The position numbers and the translations under genes were made by a program. Below the pieces are notes generated by a model that worked only from the letters and a program-made list of their open reading frames with translations, searched no databases and was not told the DNA's origin. From positions 1 through 51,451 of the forward strand of contig CALLLP010000048.1 in assembly GCA_938008165.1 (NCBI GenBank): a DNA stretch of 51,451 nucleotides. The letters are read 5' to 3'. This DNA is from an uncultured Neomegalonema sp. GTDB lineage: Bacteria; Pseudomonadota; Alphaproteobacteria; Rhodobacterales; Rhodobacteraceae. Shown here one piece after another: positions 1-8,949 of this stretch; position 1 is the first letter of the stretch, and the number at the start of each line of letters is the position of its first letter.

Positions 1-182
1 GTTTCTTTTCTAAATAAATGAATTGTTAAATAGAATAAAATTTCTTTTTCTATACAGCTCACCATAAGAATTAAACCGTTTTTTATTTGAAGCTCACGAT
101 TTTGACTCATATCACCGTGAATGGGGTGTAGACTGCCAATATCAGGTACAATGCTCGGCATATTTTTATCCATTAAAATCAT
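1..182 (-). CDS. Possible partial ORF in AT-rich DNA, running off the left edge
   Basis: On the minus strand a frame stays open from an ATG at 182 to the window edge, about 60 codons, in DNA so AT-rich that stops should be frequent; the upstream in-frame stop is at 210-212. The translation begins MILMDKNMPSIVPDIG. I do not recognise it and see no clear ribosome binding site. Base composition is very different from every other gene in the window, so if it is real it is probably an acquired gene whose 3' part lies outside. It could equally be chance openness. Confidence 0.2.
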   Translation of the reverse strand, partial: MILMDKNMPSIVPDIGSLHPIHGDMSQNRELQIKNGLILMVSCIEKEILFYLTIHLFRKE

Positions 183-303
183 AAATGTTCGCTGTAGCGT
201 ATAAACCGTCTAGGGATTAGTCAGAAGTGGAGATACGTGCATAGCCAAAGATCATTCCCTATCGTGCCAAAAACCTGTCAAAACTCAAGCGGTTTCGGCG
301 GGG
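1..303. other. AT-rich non-native-looking segment at the left edge
   Basis: Bases 1 to about 240 are dominated by A and T (poly-A and poly-T runs, many TAA and TAG triplets), whereas the rest of the window is GC-rich. Composition returns to normal between about 240 and 300. Apart from the doubtful minus-strand ORF nothing is recognisable. The sharp shift suggests the end of an acquired segment whose body lies beyond the window. Confidence 0.6.
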
Positions 304-360
304 GTTTTTGACGCTCTGGAACGAAGGCGTTTCCGTACAGCAGGGCAGAGCGTCAAAAAC
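304..360. repeat. Perfect 15-bp inverted repeat with 27-base loop
   Basis: GTTTTTGACGCTCTG at 304-318 is exactly complementary to CAGAGCGTCAAAAAC at 346-360. Inside the loop, GGAACG and CGTTTCC can form a second, bulged stem. It lies 69 bases downstream of the ampG stop on the minus strand and at the border of the AT-rich segment. It may be the ampG terminator, although no T-run follows the stem, or a structured mobile-DNA border. Confidence 0.7.
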
Positions 361-428
361 GACCGTTTGTGTCCACTCCCGGCGATATGCAGCCTCAGAT
401 TTTTGCACCACAGCGTTGACTTTCAGCC

Positions 429-2003
429 TTATTCGCGACCGGATTCAGGCCCGTCCGCCAGTTTCAGCCACTTCGCCGCAACCACGATCAACAGCAAGAC
501 AGGCACGCCCAGCATCGCCGCGATCAGGAAGAATTGCGAATAGCCCAAGCTGTCGACGATAGTGCCGGAATATCCGCCTATGATCTTCGGGATCAGGGTC
601 ATCAGCGAGCTGAAAATCGCGTATTGCACCGCCGTAAAACTCACATTCGTCAGGCTGGACAAAAACGCGACAAAGGCCGCACTCGCCAGACCCGCCGTCA
701 GGTTATCCGCCGAAATCACCAGATAGAGCAGCGTCATATCCCGCCCCACTTCGTTGAGCAGGATGAACAGCAGGTTCGTCAACACCGTCAGCAAAGCCCC
801 CGCGAACAGGATACGGATCACCCCGTAGCGCACGGCGAGAATCCCGCCGATGAACCCGCCCGCGATGGTCATGAACAGGCCGAATGTCTTCACCGTCGCC
901 GCAATCTCGGTCTTCGTGAAGCCGATATCCTGATAGAATACGTTCGAGATGACCCCAAGCACGATATCCGAAATCCGGTACAGACCGATCAGCGCCAGCA
1001 ACAGCCACGCCAGCCCCATCCCGTAACGCTCGAAGAAATCCTTCACCGGCGCGACATAGGCATCGACCACCATCGCCCGATCCGCCAAGCCGCCGCGCAC
1101 CCCCGCAAAGGCAAAGACCCCCGCCACCGCGATACCGGCGGCAAGGCGCACCAGCTCGACCAGAAACCCGGCCAGTGCCCGGTTGCCCAGCGCTTCGGTC
1201 AGGGCCGCTCGCGCGCCCTTGACCATATCCGCACTCAGCATGAAGACGAGGATGAACCCCCCGACCGCCAGCGCAAACAAGGCCAGAAAACGCAGGTAAT
1301 GGCCGGTATCATGCTGATGGGTATCTGGTTTTCCACGCTCCGGTTCGGGGATTACGAGGGTCGCGGCCACGCCGATCAACATCGCTCCGGCCATCCACAG
1401 ATAGGATTGCCGCCACGCCGCATAATCGTAGACCTCTGCACTCGATCCGAATTGTTCGGCCAGATAAATCGCTCCCGCCCCGGCAATCAGCATCCCGATC
1501 CGGTATCCGGCGATATAGGTCGCCGACAGCATCGCCTGAAGGTCTTGATCGGCGGATTCGATGCGATAGGCATCGATCACGATATCCTGCGTCGCCGAGG
1601 AAAAACCGAGCATCACGGCGGCCATGGCCATCATGGTCAGGCTCGATCCACCCGATGCGGGATCGGTCAGGGCCATCCAGCAAATCGCGGCGATAATCAG
1701 CGCCTGCGACACCAGAATCCACGCCCGCCGCCGCCCCATTATGGCCGTCAGCACCGGCAAAGGAAGGCGGTCGATCAGCGGTGCCCAGACGAATTTGAAC
1801 GAATAACCCAGCGCCGCCCAGCTGAACATCGTTACCGCCGAACGGTCCAGCCCCGCCTCGCGTAGCCACAGGCCCAGTGACGAGAAAATCAAGAGGATCG
1901 GCAACCCCGCCGACAATCCAAGAAACAGCATCGCCACCACCCGAGGATGCAACAGCGCCGCGAGAGAGTCGGACCAGCTACGCGCCCGTTCAATGTCCTG
2001 CAT
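429..2003 (-). CDS. ampG: AmpG-like MFS permease (muropeptide transporter family)
   Basis: A 524-residue polytopic membrane protein. The N-terminus (GLSAGLPILLIFSSLGLWL, then FKFVWAPLIDRLPLP) matches the AmpG branch of the major facilitator superfamily, which imports GlcNAc-anhydro-MurNAc peptides for peptidoglycan recycling. Around twelve hydrophobic segments are visible, with a longer insert in the middle (about residues 220-330) as in the 14-helix AmpG proteins. The ATG at 2003 has a good ribosome site (GGAAGGA, six bases upstream). It lies downstream of the serine dehydratase gene on the same strand but 166 bases away, so it may be separately transcribed. Some AmpG-like MFS proteins carry other solutes, so the substrate is inferred from family membership only. 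Confidence 0.85.
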   Translation of the reverse strand: MQDIERARSWSDSLAALLHPRVVAMLFLGLSAGLPILLIFSSLGLWLREAGLDRSAVTMFSWAALGYSFKFVWAPLIDRLPLPVLTAIMGRRRAWILVSQALIIAAICWMALTDPASGGSSLTMMAMAAVMLGFSSATQDIVIDAYRIESADQDLQAMLSATYIAGYRIGMLIAGAGAIYLAEQFGSSAEVYDYAAWRQSYLWMAGAMLIGVAATLVIPEPERGKPDTHQHDTGHYLRFLALFALAVGGFILVFMLSADMVKGARAALTEALGNRALAGFLVELVRLAAGIAVAGVFAFAGVRGGLADRAMVVDAYVAPVKDFFERYGMGLAWLLLALIGLYRISDIVLGVISNVFYQDIGFTKTEIAATVKTFGLFMTIAGGFIGGILAVRYGVIRILFAGALLTVLTNLLFILLNEVGRDMTLLYLVISADNLTAGLASAAFVAFLSSLTNVSFTAVQYAIFSSLMTLIPKIIGGYSGTIVDSLGYSQFFLIAAMLGVPVLLLIVVAAKWLKLADGPESGRE

Positions 2004-2169
2004 GATCGATCCTTCCGGGGGCCTGATCGCGGTAATGGTCTACGTCATGCGGAAGGGATTAACATACGATGGATGGCAAACGAATGGCGGACTCGGTTTC
2101 GGTACTCCTGTCCGCGAACCGATCCGAGCGGTCCTCATCGTCGACCGTTCGCGGGAGGGGCCTTTTTCG

Positions 2170-3561
2170 TCAACAGGCGGGCAAAGTGGCGGCCAATCCA
2201 CCTTTTGAGGTTTCCTTGTACTTGTCGCTCAGGTCGATACCCGTTTGGCGCATCGTCTCTACACAGGCATCGAGCGACACAAAATGCACGCCATCTCCGC
2301 GCAGGGCCAGAGACGAGGCGGTAACGGCCTTGACCGCGCCAAATCCATTGCGCTCGATGCAAGGCACCTGAACCAGACCGCCCACGGGGTCGCAGGTCAT
2401 GCCAAGGTGATGCTCCAGCGCGATTTCGGCGGCGTTTTCGATTTGCATATTCGTGCCGCCCCGTACCGCCGTCAGACCCGCCGCCGCCATGGCGCTGGCC
2501 GAACCGACCTCGCCCTGACAGCCGACCTCCGCCCCGGAGATCGAGGCATTGTGCTTGATCAACCCCCCCACCGCCGCAGCGGTCAGCAGGAATTCACGCA
2601 CCCCTTCGATGGTCGCGCCGGGATGATGATCGAAATACCACCGCAGGACCGCCGGAATGACCCCCGCCGCACCATTGGTCGGGGCGGTGACCACCTTGCC
2701 CCCGGCGGCGTTTTCCTCATTGACCGCCATGGCATAGAGCGACAGCCATTCGTTGATTGCATAGGGATCGGCGAAATTGCTGCCATGTTCGTGCAGCAGG
2801 GCCGCTCGGATTGCCTTGGCCCGGCGACGGATATGCAGGCCACCGGGGAGTGTCCCGTCCATGGCCATGCCGCGCTCCATGCAGGCTTTCATTGCCTCCC
2901 ATATCGCGTCCATGCCTGCGTCAAGCTCGGCCTCGTCGCGCAGAACCAGCTCGTTCGCGCGCTTCATCCGGGCGATGCTCAGGCCGTGTTTCTCGCCCAG
3001 CGCCAGCATCTCGGCGGCATTGTCGAAGGGATAGGGCACACCCAGCTCCCGGCGCATCTCGCCCAGCCCCCCTTCATGCGGTTGCTCCAATTCGGTCGCA
3101 TCCACGACGAAGCCGCCCCCGATGGAATAATAGGTGCGGGTCACCAGCTTCTCGCCCTGCCCGTCCAGCGCCCAGAGAATCAGCCCATTCGCATGGCCGG
3201 GCAGGGCGGGACCGTAATCGAAGATCAGGTCGTTTTCCGGGTCGAAAGCGAAAACGGGCAGGCCGTCATGCTCGATCCGGCCCGTCTCGAACAGGCGCGT
3301 TTCCAGCGCCTCCGCCGCATCGGGGTCGAGGGTATCGGGCGCACAGCCCAGCAACCCAAGGCGCACGGCGCGATCCGTGCCATGACCCTTGCCGGTAAAG
3401 GCCAGCGAGCCATGCAGCGAACACCGCACCTGCGCCAGACCCGCATCCCCCCGCTCGCGCAGAACATCGAGAAACAGGCGTGCGGCGGTCATCGGCCCCA
3501 TGGTGTGGGAACTCGACGGCCCGACGCCGATCTTGAAAATATCGAAAACGCTGAGGAACAT
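2170..3561 (-). CDS. sdaA: L-serine ammonia-lyase (iron-sulfur, single chain)
   Basis: Deaminates L-serine to pyruvate and ammonia in the cytoplasm. The 463-residue chain has the family start ([20 protein letters not shown]) and both domains: an N-terminal beta domain (to about residue 155) and the catalytic alpha domain. Cys348 ([11 protein letters not shown]), Cys390 (MTCDPVGG) and Cys401 (VQVPCIERN) match the three cysteines that hold the [4Fe-4S] cluster. The protein ends in Cys463, as in the Legionella enzyme, where the C-terminal cysteine occupies the fourth site of the resting cluster. I chose the ATG at 3561 because it matches the family start and has GGGAGG five bases upstream; the open frame extends about 95 codons further but without family similarity. 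It diverges from the quinone oxidoreductase gene. Confidence 0.93.
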   Translation of the reverse strand: MFLSVFDIFKIGVGPSSSHTMGPMTAARLFLDVLRERGDAGLAQVRCSLHGSLAFTGKGHGTDRAVRLGLLGCAPDTLDPDAAEALETRLFETGRIEHDGLPVFAFDPENDLIFDYGPALPGHANGLILWALDGQGEKLVTRTYYSIGGGFVVDATELEQPHEGGLGEMRRELGVPYPFDNAAEMLALGEKHGLSIARMKRANELVLRDEAELDAGMDAIWEAMKACMERGMAMDGTLPGGLHIRRRAKAIRAALLHEHGSNFADPYAINEWLSLYAMAVNEENAAGGKVVTAPTNGAAGVIPAVLRWYFDHHPGATIEGVREFLLTAAAVGGLIKHNASISGAEVGCQGEVGSASAMAAAGLTAVRGGTNMQIENAAEIALEHHLGMTCDPVGGLVQVPCIERNGFGAVKAVTASSLALRGDGVHFVSLDACVETMRQTGIDLSDKYKETSKGGLAATLPAC

Positions 3562-3637
3562 GGCCGCCTCCCGGTGCAGATTTGGCGCATCCCTACAGGA
3601 CAGGCCGGGCGGCATGATTGCAGCAAGCGGCGGGTAC

Positions 3638-3654
3638 GGGACGGAAAGCGTCCC
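3638..3654. repeat. Short hairpin in the sdaA / quinone oxidoreductase intergenic region
   Basis: GGGACG at 3638-3643 pairs with CGTCCC at 3649-3654 across a five-base loop, between two divergent genes. It could be an operator or a 5' leader hairpin; no binding protein can be named. Confidence 0.3.
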
Positions 3655-3718
3655 TTTACGCTTTATCCCTCCGCACGGGGCGCTATTGTCTCTCCCGAAC
3701 AGAAGGCGGGAGCGGATT

Positions 3719-4705
3719 ATGACGATGATGCGGGCAATCGAGATACCGGAACCGGGCGGACCCGAAGCGCTGACCCTGACCCAGCGACCCATCCCCGAGC
3801 CGGGCATCGGCGAAGTGCTGATCAAGGTCGCCGCTGCGGGCGTCAACCGCCCCGACGCGATGCAACGGGCCGGAAACTATCCCCCGCCCCCCGGTGCATC
3901 GGATATTCCGGGGCTGGAAGTTTCGGGCATCATCGCGAAGCTTGGCGAAGGGGTCACACGCTATCGCGAGGGAGAGACAGTCTGCGCGCTCCTGTCCGGG
4001 GGCGGCTATGCCGATTATGCGGTGGCCCATGAGCTATGCACCCTGCCGGTGCCCGATGGATTGTCGATGGAGGAAGCGGCGGCGGTGCCGGAAACCTTTT
4101 TCACCGTCTGGACCAATGTATTCGCGCGCAGCGATCTGTCGGAAGGATCGACCTTTCTGGTGCATGGCGGAACCAGCGGCATCGGAACGACGGCGATCCA
4201 GCTTGCAAAAGCCTTTGGCGCGCGGGTCTTCGCCACCGCCGGATCGGACGAAAAATGCCGCGCGGCGGAGGAGCTGGGCGCAGAAAAATGCGTCAATTAC
4301 CGCGAGGCCGATTTCGTCGAGATCATCAAGGAAGCGACCGGCGGCCATGGCATCGACGTGACGCTTGATATGGTGGGCGGCGATTACATCGCGCGGAATA
4401 TGAAGGTCGCGGCCAAGAACGGGCGCATCGTCAATATCGCCTTCCAGAAGGGCGCGAAGGTCGAGATCAACATGCTGCCGGTGATGCTCAAGCGCCTGAC
4501 CCTGACCGGCTCGACCCTGCGCATCCGCTCGCCTGAGGAAAAGGGCGAGATCGCACAGGCTTTGCTGCGCTATGTCTGGCCGATGATTACGGATGGGCGG
4601 GTGCGCCCGGTCATGGATCGCAGTTTCGCGATTGCCGATGCCGCCGACAGCCACGCCTCCCTCGACGCCGACCATATCGGCAAGATCGTCCTGACGATGG
4701 GGTAA
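3719..4705 (+). CDS. NAD(P)H quinone oxidoreductase, PIG3-type MDR family
   Basis: A 328-residue zinc-free medium-chain dehydrogenase/reductase. The N-terminal GroES-like fold spans about residues 28-120 and the nucleotide-binding fold begins at about 145 with HGGTSGIGTTAIQLAKAFGA. The segment NRPDAMQRAGNYPPPPGASD is typical of the PIG3/TP53I3 group, which reduces quinones or enals with NADPH. No zinc-ligand cysteine set is present. I start it at the ATG at 3719, preceded by GGGAG at a six-base distance; the frame is open much further upstream but that part overlaps sdaA and has no similarity. It is divergent from sdaA and convergent with rmuC. The true substrate cannot be read from the sequence. 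Confidence 0.88.
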   Translation: MTMMRAIEIPEPGGPEALTLTQRPIPEPGIGEVLIKVAAAGVNRPDAMQRAGNYPPPPGASDIPGLEVSGIIAKLGEGVTRYREGETVCALLSGGGYADYAVAHELCTLPVPDGLSMEEAAAVPETFFTVWTNVFARSDLSEGSTFLVHGGTSGIGTTAIQLAKAFGARVFATAGSDEKCRAAEELGAEKCVNYREADFVEIIKEATGGHGIDVTLDMVGGDYIARNMKVAAKNGRIVNIAFQKGAKVEINMLPVMLKRLTLTGSTLRIRSPEEKGEIAQALLRYVWPMITDGRVRPVMDRSFAIADAADSHASLDADHIGKIVLTMG

Positions 4706-4707
4706 AA

Positions 4708-4736
4708 GGGCGGCGGCGCTCATCATGCGCCCGCCC
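4708..4736. terminator. Candidate terminator hairpin between convergent genes
   Basis: GGCGC (4715-4719) and GCGCC (4727-4731) form a stem around a seven-base loop, extended by GGGC/GCCC through a bulge. It sits immediately after the quinone oxidoreductase stop and before the convergent rmuC stop. There is no clear T-run, so the call rests on position and pairing. Confidence 0.4.
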
Positions 4737-4824
4737 CCGATATGGCGAGGATCGGCAGGTCCGGGCGGGGAGGGGTGGCGTGAACGGCAGATCGATTGCC
4801 CTCGCCCTGCACACTCCACGCCGA

Positions 4825-6237
4825 TCAGGGGTCTTCGGCCTCGATACCCATCGAATCGGGCATGGATTTCACCGTCTTCGCGCCCAGCGTCTTGAGCATT
4901 TCGACCTGTCGCAACACGTTTCCATTGCCGGTGGTCAGTTTGCCCAGCGCCGCCGCATGGGCGTCGCGGGCGGCATCAAGCTGTTTGCCGACTTTCTCCA
5001 TATCGGTGCAGAATCCAGCCACCTTGTCGTAGATCTTGCCCGCCCGATCCGCGATCTTCTCTGCATTGCTGTTACGGTTTTCCACATCCCACAGCGTCTT
5101 GACCGTGCGCAACGCCATCATCAGCGTCGTGGGCGTGGCGATCATCACCTGAAGCGCGGCGGCGTATTCGGTCAGGTCCGGCTGCGCGCGCAGGGCTTCG
5201 GACAGCGCCCCTTCGATGGGCACGAACATGATGACGTAATCCGCCGTTCCAGCAGTCACGGCGGCATATTCCTTGGCACTGAGACCCTTGATATGGGCGC
5301 GCAGGCTGGTGACATGCTCGTTCAGGGATTTGCGATACGTGTCCTCGTCCTGCGCATTGACGGCGCGTTCATAGGCGACGAGCGAGACCTTGGAATCGAT
5401 CACCATGTCCTTGTCACCGGGCAGCGAGACGACGACATCGGGGCGCAGGGTGCGCCCGTCCTCAGCCTTGATACTGGCCTGCGTGACGTATTCATGCCCC
5501 TCGCGCAGCCCCGAATTATCGAGTAACCGGCCCAGCACCGCCTCGCCCCAGGCCCCCTGCATCTGCGTATCGCCGCGCAAGGCACGGGTCAGGCTTTCGG
5601 CCTCTTTCGAGACCGCCTCGCTGCGCTGAGTCAGGGTGCCGAGCTGCTCCTTGAGAGCCGCGCGCTCCTGAAGCGCGCCTTGATGGGCCGTGCGGATTTC
5701 GGACTGGAACTTGCCGATATCCGATTTCAACGGCGCGACGATCGAGCCAAGCTGCTCGCTCGCCGTCTTGCGAAAATCCTCGCCATGCTCGCGGATCACC
5801 TTTCCGGCGAGGGCATTGAAATGACTGCCCATCTGCTCGCGGGCTTCGGCGAGTTGGCGGGTCATCAGGGCGCGGGCTTCCTCGGCATCCTTGAGCCGCA
5901 GATCGGTCTGGCGCGCCTGTTCGCGGGCGCCAGCCTCCAGCGCAGCGATCTTGGCGGCGTTTTGAGCACGCTCGGTCGCCGCCTCGGACTGGGCATCGCG
6001 CAGGGCGGCTTGGGCTGTGGCAAGCTCTTGGGTCAGGGCGGCCTGACGCTCGCTTCGGGTCTCGCGATCGGCATCGAGCACGGAAAGCTTTGTACCCGTT
6101 TCGGTCAGTTGCTCGCGCATATCGCTGACCATCCTGTCCAGCTTTCGCGCCCGCAGATGCGACCAAACCGCAAAAACCGCACAGAGAATCGCAACGATGA
6201 CGAGAAGGGTGAGAAGCGAGGCGGTATTGGCGGTCAT
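4825..6237 (-). CDS. rmuC: RmuC family DNA recombination protein
   Basis: A 470-residue protein with an N-terminal membrane anchor (about residues 7-25), a long coiled coil (about 30-215, rich in Glu, Ala, Gln, Arg) and the RmuC nuclease-like domain from about 225 (GAWGEAVLGRLLDNSGLREG, then RPDVVVSLPGDKDMVIDSK). RmuC limits inversions between short inverted repeats; its DUF195 domain resembles the restriction-endonuclease fold, and the Asp and DSK residues fit that core. The start ATG at 6237 overlaps the stop of the upstream unknown gene by four bases (ATGA), and that gene overlaps rsmE in the same way, so the three form one translationally coupled unit. Confidence 0.92.
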   Translation of the reverse strand: MTANTASLLTLLVIVAILCAVFAVWSHLRARKLDRMVSDMREQLTETGTKLSVLDADRETRSERQAALTQELATAQAALRDAQSEAATERAQNAAKIAALEAGAREQARQTDLRLKDAEEARALMTRQLAEAREQMGSHFNALAGKVIREHGEDFRKTASEQLGSIVAPLKSDIGKFQSEIRTAHQGALQERAALKEQLGTLTQRSEAVSKEAESLTRALRGDTQMQGAWGEAVLGRLLDNSGLREGHEYVTQASIKAEDGRTLRPDVVVSLPGDKDMVIDSKVSLVAYERAVNAQDEDTYRKSLNEHVTSLRAHIKGLSAKEYAAVTAGTADYVIMFVPIEGALSEALRAQPDLTEYAAALQVMIATPTTLMMALRTVKTLWDVENRNSNAEKIADRAGKIYDKVAGFCTDMEKVGKQLDAARDAHAAALGKLTTGNGNVLRQVEMLKTLGAKTVKSMPDSMGIEAEDP

Positions 6238-7193
6238 GGCGATCCCTTGATGGTAGAGGGCAGGCCGTTAAGCGCGGCGCGCCAGTCTTCGAGCGCCATC
6301 CGCAGCGCGGCGCGCCCGCCCGTATCCATATCCGCGATTTCGGCGATTTCGGCGACCTGCATCCCCTTTTCGGCAACGAGCGTTTGCGCCTGGGGGTGAT
6401 CGGCATGAGCCTGAAGCAACTCGGCGACAGTCCTGATCTTGTATTCGAGTTCGGGCACGACGCGCGGGGCAGCGCGGTTAAGCCGATGGGCAATCCGCAG
6501 CACCTCGGCCCGCCCCCGCGCCGCCCCCAGATCGGTGGCCATGTAATCGGCCAGCACTTCGGCATCGGCATCGAGGCGCGCCAGCCCGATCAACGCGCCC
6601 TCCGGCCCCGCTTCCACCTTGGCCAGCGTGTCAAAGCGCTCGGCGGCATCGCGCAGAATCCCCTCGATGGTCACGAGCCGGTCAGGATTGATACCCTCGC
6701 GCCCCTGCATCACCACATATTGCTCGGCGGTCGAGGCGATCAGCGGCAATTCACGGGTCACGATGCGGTTGAGCGCCGGGCGCAGGCGGGCCTCGGTCGC
6801 CAGCCGCTTTTCGAGCCGCTTGGTCGCACGGACCAGCCGGTCGAGCGAACCGTGCATCACGGCCTCGCGCCCGATCCGGCGGCGGGCATCGGTCAATTGC
6901 CGCTTCGACGACACGACGAGCGCCCCAAGCGTGGTTTCGCCAAAGGCCGCGAGCGCCGCCTCCTCGCTCTGGGGGTCGATGGCCGGGGGCGGATCGGCGG
7001 TGGCATAGGCGGTCAACAGGATATGCAGCACCAAAATCGCCAGAAACGACAGGCCGGTCCCCGTTCCCCATGCCACCGCCCAGACCGTACCCGCCGCCCA
7101 GAGCGCAATCCCCCCCTGTTTCACCAAGGCGCGAAAATAGGGATAGCGGTTCAGCCCGCTCCACATATCGCGCGCCTTGGAAACCCAGCTCAT
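6234..7193 (-). CDS. Unknown two-helix membrane protein between rsmE and rmuC
   Basis: I do not recognise this 319-residue protein. Two hydrophobic helices lie close together at about residues 26-43 and 47-64, followed by about 250 residues of mostly helical, Arg/Ala/Glu-rich sequence that should be cytoplasmic. There is no catalytic motif that I can name. The general plan (paired N-terminal helices plus a helical body) resembles XpaC-type proteins, but I cannot establish that. The ATG at 7193 gives ATGA overlap with the rsmE stop, and the 3' end overlaps the rmuC start in the same way. The longer open frame upstream only reads through rsmE. The coupling to rmuC suggests a membrane-proximal DNA-maintenance role, which is inference from position. 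Confidence 0.75.
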   Translation of the reverse strand: MSWVSKARDMWSGLNRYPYFRALVKQGGIALWAAGTVWAVAWGTGTGLSFLAILVLHILLTAYATADPPPAIDPQSEEAALAAFGETTLGALVVSSKRQLTDARRRIGREAVMHGSLDRLVRATKRLEKRLATEARLRPALNRIVTRELPLIASTAEQYVVMQGREGINPDRLVTIEGILRDAAERFDTLAKVEAGPEGALIGLARLDADAEVLADYMATDLGAARGRAEVLRIAHRLNRAAPRVVPELEYKIRTVAELLQAHADHPQAQTLVAEKGMQVAEIAEIADMDTGGRAALRMALEDWRAALNGLPSTIKGSP

Positions 7194-7933
7194 GCGCGCC
7201 AGTCTCCGAGCGCCACCTGTGCCAGTGCCAGCGCGGCGACGGCGGCGGTATCGGCGCGCAGGATGCGGGGGCCAAGGCTGACGGACAGGGCAGCGGGATG
7301 CGCGCGCAGGCGCTCCGCCTCCTCCGGCGAAAAGCCACCTTCCGGCCCGATGAGCAGGGCGGCGGGGGTGCCACGCGGCGTCTCGGCCAAGGCGGTGGGG
7401 AGAGGCGGCGCCGTGCGGGCCTCGTCGCAGAAGATCAACAGGCGCTCCTCGGGCCACTCCGCCAAGACGGTGCCAAGGGGCTGTGCTGGGTCGAGACCCG
7501 GAACATTCACCCCGCCGCATTGCTCTGCGGCCTCGATCATATGGGCGTGCAAGCGGTCGATATTCAGCCGGTCCGATTGCGTATAGCGCGTGATGACCGG
7601 CCGCACCCGCGCACAGCCCAGCTCACAGGCTTTCTCGACGATAAAATCCGTGCGCGCCTTCTTGATCGGGGCAAACAGGAGATGCAGGTCAGGCAACGGC
7701 TCCTGAACGCGCATCCGGGTGCGGGCCGTCAGGGTTGCGGCCTTGCGGTGGGCATCGGTCACTTCGGCGCGCCATTCACCGTCGCATCCGTTGAAGACGG
7801 CCACGCCCGCGCCCGCCTCCAGCCGCATGACCGTGACCAGATAATTCGATTGCCCCCGGTCCAGCCCGATTTCCGCCCCTTCATGCAGCGGCGTATCGAC
7901 ATAGAGCCGGATTTTCGGTTCCGTTTCGTTCAT
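7190..7933 (-). CDS. rsmE: 16S rRNA (uracil-1498-N3)-methyltransferase
   Basis: Methylates N3 of U1498 in 16S rRNA using S-adenosylmethionine. The 247-residue protein has an N-terminal PUA-like segment (RLYVDTPLHEG, then NYLVTVMRL) and the C-terminal SPOUT knot with the signature residues IGPEGGFSPEE and SLGPRILRADTAAVAAL, which form the SAM-binding trefoil. Start at the ATG at 7933 (MNETEPKIRLYV); the frame is open further but overlaps the divergent ubiA gene. Its stop overlaps the next gene by four bases. Length and motifs are standard for the family. Confidence 0.95.
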   Translation of the reverse strand: MNETEPKIRLYVDTPLHEGAEIGLDRGQSNYLVTVMRLEAGAGVAVFNGCDGEWRAEVTDAHRKAATLTARTRMRVQEPLPDLHLLFAPIKKARTDFIVEKACELGCARVRPVITRYTQSDRLNIDRLHAHMIEAAEQCGGVNVPGLDPAQPLGTVLAEWPEERLLIFCDEARTAPPLPTALAETPRGTPAALLIGPEGGFSPEEAERLRAHPAALSVSLGPRILRADTAAVAALALAQVALGDWRA

Positions 7934-7979
7934 GGTCGCTTTATGCACGGGGAATGCGCTGAGGGAAAGGGAGATCGCC

Positions 7980-8897
7980 ATGGATACGACCGTTGCCGAT
8001 GCCGTGCGCGGCGGTTGGGTCGATACCCGTGCGCCCGCCACATGGCGGCCCTATCTGCGGATGATGCGCGCCGACCGGCCGATCGGGTGGTGGCTGCTGT
8101 TGCTGCCCTGCTGGTGGAGTCTGGCATTGGCCGGGGCGAGCCACGGGTTTCGCTGGGTCGATCTGTGGCTGGCGGTGGCGTTCTGGATCGGGGCGGTGGC
8201 GATGCGCGGGGCGGGATGCTGCCTCAACGATATCGTGGACCGCGACATCGACGGATCGGTCGAGCGCACACGCTCGCGCCCCATCCCTTCGGGCGCAATT
8301 TCGGTCACGCAAGCGATCTTGTGCATGGGGGCGCTGTGCCTCGTCGGGCTGGCGGTTCTGCTGACGATGAACGGGGCGGCCATCGCCGTTGCCTTCGGCT
8401 CGCTGGCTTTCGTCGCGATCTATCCGTTCATGAAGCGCATCACCTATTGGCCACAACTGTTTCTGGGTTTTGCCTTCAACTGGGGCGCGCTGGTCGGCTG
8501 GGCGGCGCAGACCGGGAGTCTGGGATGGCCCGCTGTCTGGTTGTATCTGGCGGGCATCTGCTGGACCATTGGCTATGACACGATCTATGCCTGTCAGGAC
8601 AAGGAAGACGACGCGCTGATCGGCGTGAAATCCACGGCCCTGCGGTTCGGGTCGCGTACGCGGGAATGGGTCGCGGGATTTTATGCCGGAGCGGTAATTC
8701 TGGCCGGAATCGCGATGCTCTGCGCCGGGTTGGGCTGGGCCAGCCTCGGCGTTATGGGCTTTGCGGCCCATCTGATATGGCAGGTCAGGACGCTGGATGC
8801 CGATGACGGCGCGGTCTGCCTGACCCTCTTTCGCGCCAATCGCGAGGCGGGGCTGTTGCTGGTTGCGGCCATCCTGATCGGGGCGGCCCTCCGCTGA
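7980..8897 (+). CDS. ubiA: 4-hydroxybenzoate polyprenyltransferase
   Basis: Attaches the polyprenyl tail to 4-hydroxybenzoate in ubiquinone synthesis, in the inner membrane. The 305-residue protein has multiple hydrophobic helices and both Asp-rich motifs of the UbiA superfamily: NDIVDRDIDG in the first half and YDTIYACQDKEDD in the second, which bind Mg-diphosphate. RPYLRMMRADRPIGWWLL is the usual start region. The ATG at 7980 has AAAGGGAG seven bases ahead and is preferred over an in-frame ATG at 7932, which would overlap the divergent rsmE start. It is convergent with pckA. Confidence 0.94.
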   Translation: MDTTVADAVRGGWVDTRAPATWRPYLRMMRADRPIGWWLLLLPCWWSLALAGASHGFRWVDLWLAVAFWIGAVAMRGAGCCLNDIVDRDIDGSVERTRSRPIPSGAISVTQAILCMGALCLVGLAVLLTMNGAAIAVAFGSLAFVAIYPFMKRITYWPQLFLGFAFNWGALVGWAAQTGSLGWPAVWLYLAGICWTIGYDTIYACQDKEDDALIGVKSTALRFGSRTREWVAGFYAGAVILAGIAMLCAGLGWASLGVMGFAAHLIWQVRTLDADDGAVCLTLFRANREAGLLLVAAILIGAALR

Positions 8898-8903
8898 GGT
8901 CGA

Positions 8904-8934
8904 TCCCGCCCCGGATCCATGTCCAGAGGCGGGA
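8904..8934. terminator. Candidate bidirectional terminator between ubiA and pckA
   Basis: TCCCGCC (8904-8910) is perfectly complementary to GGCGGGA (8928-8934), with GGA/TCC able to pair inside the loop. It lies between the stops of two convergent genes. No T-run is present. Confidence 0.5.
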
Positions 8935-8949
8935 GAAACGCGTGCCGCG

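Noticed and set aside
304..360. Inverted repeat as an integron attC site or IS terminal repeats
   Set aside because: The 7-base core sites expected for attC are not present, and the two arms are only 27 bases apart with no transposase, so neither explanation fits.
534..1865. Long plus-strand frame opposite ampG, and similar long frames opposite sdaA, pckA, the indolepyruvate oxidoreductase and iorB
   Set aside because: They are antisense shadows produced by high GC content: rich in Arg, His, Gln and Gly, with no domains or ribosome sites.
2114..2168. CCGCGAAC/GTTCGCGG pairing followed by a T-run on the plus strand
   Set aside because: The loop is long and the T-run lies on the strand opposite to both neighbouring genes, so it would terminate nothing visible.
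6337..6356. Short tandem repeat within the unknown membrane protein gene
   Set aside because: It is only two units coding Ala-Glu-Ile repeats in frame and needs no special explanation.
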